In this document: one piece after another, positions 1 to 5,854 of the stretch
Layout: each line of letters opens with the position of its first letter
Position numbering within the stretch: the first letter of the stretch is position 1
Assembly (NCBI GenBank): GCA_002449535.1
Contig: DJWZ01000057.1
Coordinates: 1-13,125 of the forward strand
Direction: 5' to 3'
Length of the DNA stretch: 13,125 nt
Source: Prevotellaceae bacterium UBA7017
Lineage (GTDB): Bacteria; Bacteroidota; Bacteroidia; Bacteroidales; Bacteroidaceae
Position numbers and translations under genes: made by a program
Notes under the pieces: model-generated
Databases searched by the model: none
Told to the model about the DNA's origin: nothing
What the model saw: the letters and a program-made list of their open reading frames with translations, nothing else

Positions 1-15
1 AAATTTTAAGAGACA

Positions 16-387
16 CTAGTGATAGATAGCATAGTATGCCAGCTGTTTTGTCAGCGACTTGGATATGGAATTACCTACAGCCAGGAAACGGCTTCCGTCC
101 CATTGATAGCGCATGTTGTCAGCGTAGTTGCCATACTCTTGCAGGTTTAGGTTGCCCGCTGCCTCTACGGCATATATTCCCAGTTCGTCGCCCCGCAGGA
201 ATGACCAACTGTGGCCTGACGAGCCTTGGTAGTCGCCTACGGTCACGCTGAAGTTGACATGTCCAGTCGATGATGGTGTGTCGCCATCTGTTGTCTGCGG
301 CTCATCGTCACTGCCGCCACCGCCGCATGCAGGCAGCATGCTGGCGATGATGACGATGACTGCATGATGAAAGAAACTCTTTTTCAT
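16..387 (-). CDS. Short fimbrillin-family lipoprotein, probably a truncated paralogue
   Basis: This 123-residue product starts with a lipoprotein signal peptide ending LPAC (Cys21), followed by GGGGSDDE, an acidic stretch typical of surface-exported Bacteroidetes lipoproteins. The rest matches the N-terminal region of the upstream neighbour: both have GDxxGxxAV, then GNYADN, then an AVG..IS stretch, then LAYxAxY. At that point the neighbour continues YPYSAS and runs for nearly 400 more residues, while this one reads His then TAG. One alternative frame closes a few codons later; the other stays open to the window edge but shows no recognisable continuation. It lies 18 bp downstream of the full-length gene and is probably co-transcribed. 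The most economical reading is a tandem duplicate truncated by a stop or frameshift, or the first piece of a broken gene. A genuinely short fimbrillin-like lipoprotein cannot be excluded. Confidence 0.6.
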   Translation of the reverse strand: MKKSFFHHAVIVIIASMLPACGGGGSDDEPQTTDGDTPSSTGHVNFSVTVGDYQGSSGHSWSFLRGDELGIYAVEAAGNLNLQEYGNYADNMRYQWDGSRFLAVGNSISKSLTKQLAYYAIYH

Positions 388-405
388 GACAGAAGAAAAT
401 CTTGG

Positions 406-1947
406 TTATTTTCTGTTACCTATCGCGGAATTATCCCATGGGGTGCCGAGTTCTGGGCGTGATGCGCCGCTGCGGCGAGAAGTGGACGAGGACAAGTCCG
501 CCTCCACATAGTCGCTGAATCCGTCTTGATCCTTAAACACTCGGAAAGCGTGCACATCCATCAGGTCGTTATACGTGTCACCTGTCTTGGATATCATAAC
601 AAAGGCCCTGTACATATTACTGATGCCTGTAGAGGTCTTGGTACCGGAAATAACCGTTGCCGTCGTGTATTCTATCAGGTTGTTGTTCTTTCCCTTAGTC
701 GTACCTGTGGTGTTATAGCACGCCGTAAAATGGTCATTACTGCCACATATATAAGCCGTCTCTGACTGCTCATAAGAGGTCTGGGTTACATTACTATTTT
801 CATCCACATAATATTCGGCCATTTCAATGCTCAGGGTGTTAGAACTTGAATTCTGATTGAAGAAATTAAAGAGCATTGGGTTTGTAATAAATCCGGGTTT
901 AAAACCTCTACCCGTACCATTCAGATAGTCTGAACAATAGACGGTAGACGACGGGGCAAACAAGATGGCACCTTTGCCTGTAGTAATGTTGAGATCAGGA
1001 GGAGTAGTTCCTGTATAGAGCGGGATATATTGTCCCATCTTCTCTTGCAGTTCGTAGGGTACCACATTTGCAGGCACAGATCCTTCTTCCTCCCACGGGT
1101 TGATGTTTCCACCAAAGTTTATAGAGCCATTCTCGGTATATTCACCTGTTAGCGTAGTTTGCTTGCCGCTATTCAGAGTCATTTCATAATCGAACGACGC
1201 ATAGTCGGATTCTCCGTTTACCGTAATCTCAAGCAGAGTCATCTTGGCAGGGATTTTCTGTGGGGCCACCACAGCCACAAAGACATTCGTCGACTCCTCG
1301 TACATGGTCACATCCTTGACACTGTTGTCCTGACTCTGGAACTTAGTAGTCTGCATATTTATGGCAGTTGTTGTCAATACATTTTTCAGTCTAACCGATA
1401 CCCGCTTGTTGGCCAATGCACTACCTGTCAGTCTGACCATTACCCGGCTCATAACATGATCGAAAGTCAGATTCACCGCCTGACTTGTTGTCGGATCTGT
1501 GGAAGCTATACACAGGTCGCTCGCCGTATAGTTAGCATAACTACTTTGGTTAGAATTGACGGTGAAGGAAAGGCTGCTCGTGTTGGTGACAGACGCAGAA
1601 TAAGGATATACCGCAAAGTAAGCCAGCCCGCTCCCGTTATTGGGAAGGCTAATGCCAGCTCCTACAGCCGTAAAGTTGCTTCCAGAGTGGCGGTAAGGTA
1701 CATTGTCAGCATAGTTACCCGACGATTTCAACGAGCTATTAGCCTGTACCGCCCACACACCAATCTGGTCGCCTGCTTCAAATGCAGTCTCTGTGGCACG
1801 GGTAGTCCCCTCACCGAATGACGCACTGAAGGTGACGGCTTTGGATGAAGGATCTGAACCTTGATTTGTCAATAGCTCTTCAGCTTCCTGCGAGCACGAT
1901 ACTGTCAGCATGACACATACGGACAGAAGGATTTCTTTTGTTTTCAT
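406..1947 (-). CDS. Fimbrillin-family (Mfa-like) surface lipoprotein
   Basis: The 513-residue product has a signal peptide ending LTVSC (Cys18) followed by SQEAEE, an acidic tail resembling the Bacteroidetes lipoprotein surface-export signal. Residues of about 35-290 have the usual fimbrillin-like layout: VTFSASFGEGTTRAT, then FEAGDQIGVWAV, GNYADN, YFAVYPYS, and later LTFDHVMSRV and a KQTTLTGEY-like strand end. This corresponds to the Mfa_like_1/FimA-type beta-sandwich family, whose members are fimbrial subunits or fimbria-associated lipoproteins. The C-terminal 200 residues are rich in Ser, Thr, Asn and Tyr and I do not recognise them. No fimbrial anchor or usher-type genes are visible nearby, so a role as a true pilin is unproven. 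The start ATG lies about 30 nt after the inferred transcription start of a TATCTTTG promoter that carries the shared palindrome. Confidence 0.85.
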   Translation of the reverse strand: MKTKEILLSVCVMLTVSCSQEAEELLTNQGSDPSSKAVTFSASFGEGTTRATETAFEAGDQIGVWAVQANSSLKSSGNYADNVPYRHSGSNFTAVGAGISLPNNGSGLAYFAVYPYSASVTNTSSLSFTVNSNQSSYANYTASDLCIASTDPTTSQAVNLTFDHVMSRVMVRLTGSALANKRVSVRLKNVLTTTAINMQTTKFQSQDNSVKDVTMYEESTNVFVAVVAPQKIPAKMTLLEITVNGESDYASFDYEMTLNSGKQTTLTGEYTENGSINFGGNINPWEEEGSVPANVVPYELQEKMGQYIPLYTGTTPPDLNITTGKGAILFAPSSTVYCSDYLNGTGRGFKPGFITNPMLFNFFNQNSSSNTLSIEMAEYYVDENSNVTQTSYEQSETAYICGSNDHFTACYNTTGTTKGKNNNLIEYTTATVISGTKTSTGISNMYRAFVMISKTGDTYNDLMDVHAFRVFKDQDGFSDYVEADLSSSTSRRSGASRPELGTPWDNSAIGNRK

Positions 1948-1984
1948 ACCTTAATAGTTATTCGTTAATACGATATTTTGCTTG

Positions 1985-1992
1985 CAAAGATA
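1985..1992 (-). promoter_or_regulatory. -7 box TATCTTTG of the fimbrillin operon
   Basis: Read on the minus strand, TATCTTTG matches the Bacteroidetes sigma-ABfr -7 consensus TAnnTTTG. It lies about 37 bp upstream of the ATG at 1947. There is no clear TTTG -33 element at the usual distance; that position is occupied by the palindrome at 2014-2033, as expected for an activator-dependent promoter. Confidence 0.75.
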
Positions 1993-2013
1993 ATGCTTTC
2001 CCTGCAATACGGA

Positions 2014-2033
2014 AATAGCGGTTTTCCGCCATT
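2014..2033. promoter_or_regulatory. Palindromic operator copy 1
   Basis: On the plus strand this reads AATAGCGG-TTTT-CCGCCATT: 8-bp arms with a 4-bp centre and a single arm mismatch. Exactly 21 bp (1993-2013) separate it from the minus-strand -7 box. The arm nearer the -7 box is the perfect one. The same element recurs at 2704-2723 and 9818-9837 with the same spacing. It also lies 38 bp upstream of the plus-strand -7 box at 2072, so it could serve both divergent genes. Confidence 0.75.
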
Positions 2034-2071
2034 TTTTGTTTCTAGTTTATGGTGGATTCATTTTCTTTTCT

Positions 2072-2079
2072 TACCTTTG
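2072..2079 (+). promoter_or_regulatory. -7 box TACCTTTG of the small secreted protein gene
   Basis: TACCTTTG matches TAnnTTTG and lies 15 bp before the first ATG at 2095, giving a very short leader. No good -33 TTTG is present 19-21 bp upstream. This box is what favours the ATG at 2095 over upstream in-frame codons, which would lie before the transcription start. Confidence 0.65.
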
Positions 2080-2094
2080 CAGCAAAACACGTAC

Positions 2095-2583
2095 ATGATG
2101 ATTTTCCGCATATACAGAATCGTTCTCGCTGTGCTGTTGCTCTTCAGTTATATTTGTCTTCCTGTCTGTGCGCAGCAAGACTGCACTATAGACATCGTGG
2201 CTATTGCCGACGAGATAATCAGAACCAACAGCTGCGAGCAGAGCGATATTATTATGACACATCACGGAATGAAGAAAGGTTCTCTGGGTTTTACCACCGA
2301 TTTCAAGTTCTATGAGATGCAGTGTGATTCAGCATGGTATGCTGCCGAAGTCTATCCGATGAAAGATAATGCCCGAGGAGTCAGCAAGATACATTTCATC
2401 TCCAACTACAATGCCAATGCTGTTGTCCAATCCTTGCTGGCGCGTGGCTACACTTACGAAGAATACCAACCTGTGATGACATACGTCAGCGGTTGGTATT
2501 CCCGAAAGGATGTAAAGGTAGACTTCGAACTGTTCCCTAATGGCGGCCCTCGCTATGAGGTGACGTTCTATGTGGATCACTAA
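2095..2583 (+). CDS. Small secreted protein of unknown function
   Basis: Starting at the ATG at 2095 (or the adjacent ATG at 2098), this encodes 162 residues with a signal peptide: basic MMIFRIYR, a hydrophobic VLAVLLLFSYICL stretch, and a probable cleavage after CAQ. The in-frame extension back to 1978 crosses the promoter and is not likely to be translated. The mature domain of about 135 residues is mixed alpha/beta in appearance, with aromatic-rich strands such as GFTTDFKFYEM and GPRYEVTFYVDH at the end. I do not recognise the family. Cys31 and a few other cysteines could form disulfides. It is divergent from the fimbrillin operon and shares its palindrome-containing control region. A nested hairpin follows the stop codon at once, suggesting a monocistronic transcript. 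Confidence 0.7.
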   Translation: MMIFRIYRIVLAVLLLFSYICLPVCAQQDCTIDIVAIADEIIRTNSCEQSDIIMTHHGMKKGSLGFTTDFKFYEMQCDSAWYAAEVYPMKDNARGVSKIHFISNYNANAVVQSLLARGYTYEEYQPVMTYVSGWYSRKDVKVDFELFPNGGPRYEVTFYVDH

Positions 2584-2633
2584 TCCCCCCTATCTTGCTG
2601 GAAACCCTTTGTACAAAGGCTTTGCAGCCGACT

Positions 2634-2655
2634 GGGGGGAGTGTTGCCCCTTTTT
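2634..2655 (+). terminator. Probable terminator hairpin with a competing upstream stem
   Basis: GGGG (2636-2639) can pair with CCCC (2647-2650) over a 7-nt loop, followed directly by TTTTT (2651-2655), an intrinsic-terminator layout. The same G run can pair instead with a C run just after the stop codon (TCCCCCC 2584-2590 with GGGGGGA 2634-2640). That outer stem encloses the 14-bp palindrome CCTTTGTACAAAGG (2606-2619) and a GCTG/CAGC stem. Termination after the small secreted protein gene is the simplest role. Confidence 0.5.
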
Positions 2656-2699
2656 ACGACATTACGACTCGTAGCCCACGACATTACGGCTCGCAACCC
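2656..2699. repeat. Tandem 22-bp direct repeat, two copies
   Basis: Two adjacent 22-bp units (2656-2677 and 2678-2699) both begin ACGACATTACG and end CCC. They differ at 3 of 22 positions. The first unit contains the near-palindrome TACGA-C-TCGTA. The second ends 4 bp before palindromic operator copy 2. The function is unknown; it could be a second regulator site or a replication-slippage duplication. Confidence 0.8.
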
Positions 2700-2703
2700 A
2701 TAA

Positions 2704-2723
2704 AATAGCGGAAAACCGCTATT
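2704..2723. promoter_or_regulatory. Palindromic operator copy 2
   Basis: AATAGCGG-AAAA-CCGCTATT has perfect 8-bp arms. Exactly 21 bp (2724-2744) separate it from the -7 box TATCTTTG of the lipoprotein operon. Its downstream edge plus the next base form TTG, so it overlaps where a -33 element would be. Confidence 0.8.
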
Positions 2724-2744
2724 GTCCATATGTGCTAATCTTAG

Positions 2745-2752
2745 TATCTTTG
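2745..2752 (+). promoter_or_regulatory. -7 box TATCTTTG of the lipoprotein operon
   Basis: A perfect TAnnTTTG match 48 bp before the ATG at 2801. It is identical to the fimbrillin operon -7 box and has the same operator spacing. Confidence 0.8.
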
Positions 2753-2800
2753 TAGTTGATATTCTAACCCATATAATACCCAATAAAATCTTAAAAGACT

Positions 2801-3436
2801 ATGAAGAAAATAAGTTTTGTATTGTTTGGTTTCGCCCTCATGTTCGTAGTGGGCTGTGGAAACAAGTCACAGAATTCAGCGAGAGAAGTTGCTGACAGCA
2901 CTAACGTGGATTCCACTGCTGTATCACCTGAAGAGCAGGCTATGGCGGAAAGTGACAACACTGTAGGTAGCGCAGGCGACCTTGTTATTTTCGACCTAAA
3001 AGGAAAGGTGCAGAAATGTGTGTGGAAAAACAGTAATGGTACTACTACCTACTTGTTTGACGAGCAAGGCAAGTGGATTGGCCAGAATAATCAAAAGTTG
3101 GAAGATGTTTTCCCTGGCGGCATAAAGCGTGACAAGAACGGACGCTTGACAGATACAGAGATGGATGGTTATGGCAGCATTCATTATGCTTACAATACCG
3201 ATGGAAAGCCAACGTCTATAGATGAAGACGGCTTTAGCCGTAAACTCATCTACGATACTGATGGCAATGTTGCAAAGGAGATACAGGAGCTTGCCCCTGA
3301 GATGGGTGATGACGAAAGTCAGCCAGAGATTACCACTCTGCAGTTCACCTATGTGGAAAAGGACGAAGTGGGCAACTGGACTAAGCGCAAGAGCAGCAAT
3401 GGAACCGAAACAAGAACGATTACTTACTTTAAATGA
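2801..3436 (+). CDS. Lipoprotein with YD-like repeats
   Basis: The 211-residue product has a lipoprotein signal peptide, MKKISFVLFGFALMFVVGC, with Cys19 as the lipid-accepting residue. A low-complexity acidic/Ser-rich linker follows (residues of about 20-60). The remainder contains short tyrosine-glycine strand repeats resembling the YD/RHS type: YLFDEQGKW, YAYNTDGKP, IYDTDGNVAKE, and YVEKDEVGNWTKR. These are known in cell-surface proteins as beta-strand repeats; here there are only a few copies, so this is not a full RHS toxin. It is the first gene of an operon; its stop codon overlaps a possible ATG of the next gene (ATGA at 3433-3436), suggesting translational coupling. The exact role is unknown; surface location is inferred from the lipobox, although the residues after Cys19 (GNKSQ) lack the strong acidic export signal. 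Confidence 0.8.
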   Translation: MKKISFVLFGFALMFVVGCGNKSQNSAREVADSTNVDSTAVSPEEQAMAESDNTVGSAGDLVIFDLKGKVQKCVWKNSNGTTTYLFDEQGKWIGQNNQKLEDVFPGGIKRDKNGRLTDTEMDGYGSIHYAYNTDGKPTSIDEDGFSRKLIYDTDGNVAKEIQELAPEMGDDESQPEITTLQFTYVEKDEVGNWTKRKSSNGTETRTITYFK

Positions 3437-3444
3437 CAGTTCGT

Positions 3445-5265
3445 ATGAAAAAGACTACTGTGTATTCTTTTCTGGCCTTTATGGCTGTAGTTGTTGTGAC
3501 ATCGTGTAGAAAACAGCAAGACCCCAACAGCGAAGTCGAGTATTTTCCATTCCAAGAGAACAAGGACGGTAAGTGGGGACTTATCAGCAACGAAGGCGAA
3601 GTGCTGTTTTCTGAAGAGTTCACTAATGAGCCTTCTTTTTGTATCAATGGTCGTTTCCTCGTACAGAATTCTGACGGTATGTGGGAAATCTATACTGCCA
3701 ACAAGAACCCCGAGAAGATTGGTGGCGAATACTTACAAGCCGGTATGTTTTATGAGAATGTAGCCCCCGTTGTTGAGAAGGGAAAGCCCATTCAGTTTAT
3801 TGACAAAGACGGTGACGTCAAAGTGACACTTGACAAATTGAATGGGAAGCCGGTAGAAATGTGCACGAATTTCACTAATGGCTTGGCACTGGTGAAAGTC
3901 GGCGAATATTGGGGTGCTGTCAATACTAGCGGAAAAGTTGTCGTCGAACCAGAGTATCTGCAGCTTAGCATCGATTCAGACGGCAGGATGCTCGGTTTGA
4001 ACAAGCGATACAAGGACGCTGATGATGAGAAAAAGTATGAGTACACCTGCCTAAGCAAAAGTGGAGAAGAAATTGGCACTCTCAAAAAAGCCAAGATTAA
4101 CTCACTGCGTGTAGTGCAAACAAGTTATCGTACTGGTGACCATTTCGTTGATGACGGAATCGTGGTGTCGACTACCAAGAACGACAAAGATGTAGAAGGT
4201 ATCATGGGTATGGACGGAGAGTGGGTGATTAGGCCCAGCGACAAGCTGTCACAGTTTAAATATCGTCGTGGAGACTATATTACTTTTTTAGGCTCCGACG
4301 AGTATGGATTAATTAGCAAAGATGGCGAAGTTCTTATCAGACCCCATTTTTTCAACTTAGGTTTTATTGATGACAAGGTTCTTGTAGGAAAGAAAAACCG
4401 CAATGATGGGTATAGGCTTTATGACTTGGAAGGCGAAAAAATCAGTGACGATGAATATGAGATAATTTTCAATTTCCATAAGGGCGAAGACTATACACTT
4501 GCCAAGATAGGCAAAGCTGATTATGTGCTGTTGGACCGTAAGGGTAAAGAAAAAAGGATAGAGACGGATGTTTACAGCATAAGCAATGGAAGCCTTCCCA
4601 ACTTTGTCTTTGAAGGCGACTACGTAGATATCGGAGACATCATTAGTGGACTGAAGATACAGAAAAACGGTTTCCTAGGATTGACTCTTGACATGAGGGC
4701 ACCGCAAGCCATTGAGACAATAGCTAATCTGCCAAATATGTGCAATTTCATAAACAATGCTGCCAAATATAACACTTATGGCGAATATCTTACGGCCGAC
4801 ATGAAATTCGGCAAGGCACTGGTTGACATTGAGATTGCAAAAGAAGGGCTGATTAAAACCACCCGCACACGTAGTGGATGGTTTGCATCCACCAATTATG
4901 AGTGGAGCGCCCAGCCTATTTCTCGCTATCAGGTATATGTCAGTTCAGATCGCACAGAACAGTTAAAGGGCCAAATGAAGAAAGTGTATACAGAAATTGT
5001 CAACGAAGTAAAGAAGCAGGGTAGTGTAACCAAGGAAGGTAAGAATGCCGTAGTTGTCAAAACCGAAGGCGATGGTTACTACTATGCATTCTTGACCGGT
5101 GAGCGCGTATATCTGTGCTACGGAAGGTTTAATCCCGACAGCCTGCAGGTAACAGAGTACGATAATGCGACAGAAGAAGACCCCATATCACCCACCAAGA
5201 TTGGACAGGTCTTAGAGGTTGACACTGACAGCATAGAAGTTCATGCTACATCTACAAATTATTAG
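3445..5265 (+). CDS. WG-repeat lipoprotein
   Basis: The 606-residue product starts at the ATG at 3445 (MKKTTVYSF), giving a standard lipoprotein signal peptide ending VVTSC (Cys21). An in-frame ATG at 3433 overlaps the preceding stop codon and would add four residues. WG-repeat units are visible: DGKWGLISNEGEVLF near residue 45, EYWGAVNTSGKVVVEPEY near residue 160, DEYGLISKDGEVLIRPHF near residue 290, and several degenerate copies between them. WG repeats are known as beta-rich scaffold modules in bacterial envelope proteins; specific ligands are mostly unknown. Residues from about 410 to the end are not repeat-like and may form a separate domain. It is co-transcribed with the YD-repeat lipoprotein, suggesting two parts of one envelope assembly. 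A strong hairpin follows. Confidence 0.85.
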   Translation: MKKTTVYSFLAFMAVVVVTSCRKQQDPNSEVEYFPFQENKDGKWGLISNEGEVLFSEEFTNEPSFCINGRFLVQNSDGMWEIYTANKNPEKIGGEYLQAGMFYENVAPVVEKGKPIQFIDKDGDVKVTLDKLNGKPVEMCTNFTNGLALVKVGEYWGAVNTSGKVVVEPEYLQLSIDSDGRMLGLNKRYKDADDEKKYEYTCLSKSGEEIGTLKKAKINSLRVVQTSYRTGDHFVDDGIVVSTTKNDKDVEGIMGMDGEWVIRPSDKLSQFKYRRGDYITFLGSDEYGLISKDGEVLIRPHFFNLGFIDDKVLVGKKNRNDGYRLYDLEGEKISDDEYEIIFNFHKGEDYTLAKIGKADYVLLDRKGKEKRIETDVYSISNGSLPNFVFEGDYVDIGDIISGLKIQKNGFLGLTLDMRAPQAIETIANLPNMCNFINNAAKYNTYGEYLTADMKFGKALVDIEIAKEGLIKTTRTRSGWFASTNYEWSAQPISRYQVYVSSDRTEQLKGQMKKVYTEIVNEVKKQGSVTKEGKNAVVVKTEGDGYYYAFLTGERVYLCYGRFNPDSLQVTEYDNATEEDPISPTKIGQVLEVDTDSIEVHATSTNY

Positions 5266-5275
5266 TGTGATTTGT

Positions 5276-5313
5276 GAGACACGCGGGGAGATAAATAGCC
5301 CCCCGCGCGTCTC
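5276..5313. terminator. Strong GC hairpin between convergent operons
   Basis: GAGAC-A-CGCGGGG (5276-5288) pairs with CCCCGCG-C-GTCTC (5301-5313): 12 pairs and one A/C mismatch, with a 12-nt loop. Only a short T run (GTTT) follows on the plus strand. It lies between the convergent WG-repeat gene and the small secreted protein gene, so it probably terminates both transcripts. Confidence 0.8.
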
Positions 5314-5332
5314 GTTTGAAACTTGTTGTTAG

Positions 5333-5812
5333 TTACTCTTCCATTGTTGTAGGTGTACCAACAAGCGTGACACCATCAACATCACATCCTTCTAACGTGC
5401 CTGTAATGGCTGATATATCAATGGACGGACCTGTAGTCTGGTTTCCTTTCACTCGGATCAACAATTTACCCTTTACGGGTGTCCCGCCTTTCTGCTTGTA
5501 AGTGGCATTGTAGATATAGCCCTTGGCATTTTTACCGGCATAGTTCAAGATGACATACGCAATAACATCATCCTTCCAAGAGATACTAATGCCGCCATTG
5601 CAGATGGCATTTGGTTCATCTTCACATCTTCCTTTTGCCTTTTTCCCATATATCCAAGCATCCATATACTGCTCATTCATGGACTCTACGGTTCCACCTC
5701 CAGGCGTAATCCAATGCTTCGTCACAGTCCAAGGAGCCTTGCCTTGGGCATTACTCTCTTCTGCAAAGCTAAATAGCAGAGCAGCTACGATAAATAAATA
5801 AAACTGTTTCAT
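5333..5812 (-). CDS. Small secreted protein, last gene of the LRR operon
   Basis: The 159-residue product has a signal peptide, MKQFYLFIVAALLFSFAEESNAQ, with likely cleavage around NAQ-G. The mature part of about 137 residues has three cysteines, a glycine-rich HWITPGGGTVES segment, and beta-strand-like stretches such as GYIYNATYKQKGG and GKLLIRVKG. I do not recognise a family. It follows the 730-residue LRR gene after 42 bp with no TAnnTTTG box in the gap, so it is probably the third gene of that operon. It may be a small partner or ligand-binding accessory of the LRR proteins, but nothing in the sequence shows that directly. Confidence 0.75.
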   Translation of the reverse strand: MKQFYLFIVAALLFSFAEESNAQGKAPWTVTKHWITPGGGTVESMNEQYMDAWIYGKKAKGRCEDEPNAICNGGISISWKDDVIAYVILNYAGKNAKGYIYNATYKQKGGTPVKGKLLIRVKGNQTTGPSIDISAITGTLEGCDVDGVTLVGTPTTMEE

Positions 5813-5854
5813 AAATTACATTTAATTATTTTACTATGGGTTCATATTTTTCAA

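Noticed and set aside
1204..1217. CGG-ATTCT-CCG resembling the operator core
   Set aside because: The spacing is 5 instead of 4, the AAT/ATT flanks are missing, and it is within the fimbrillin coding region.
1159..1821. 220-codon plus-strand frame opposite the fimbrillin gene
   Set aside because: It is a shadow frame: no signal peptide, no domain, no promoter, and it lies fully inside a well-supported gene on the other strand.
1978..2094. Upstream extension of the small secreted protein to 1978
   Set aside because: It would cross the operator and the -7 box at 2072 and would put an unrelated segment before a clear signal peptide.
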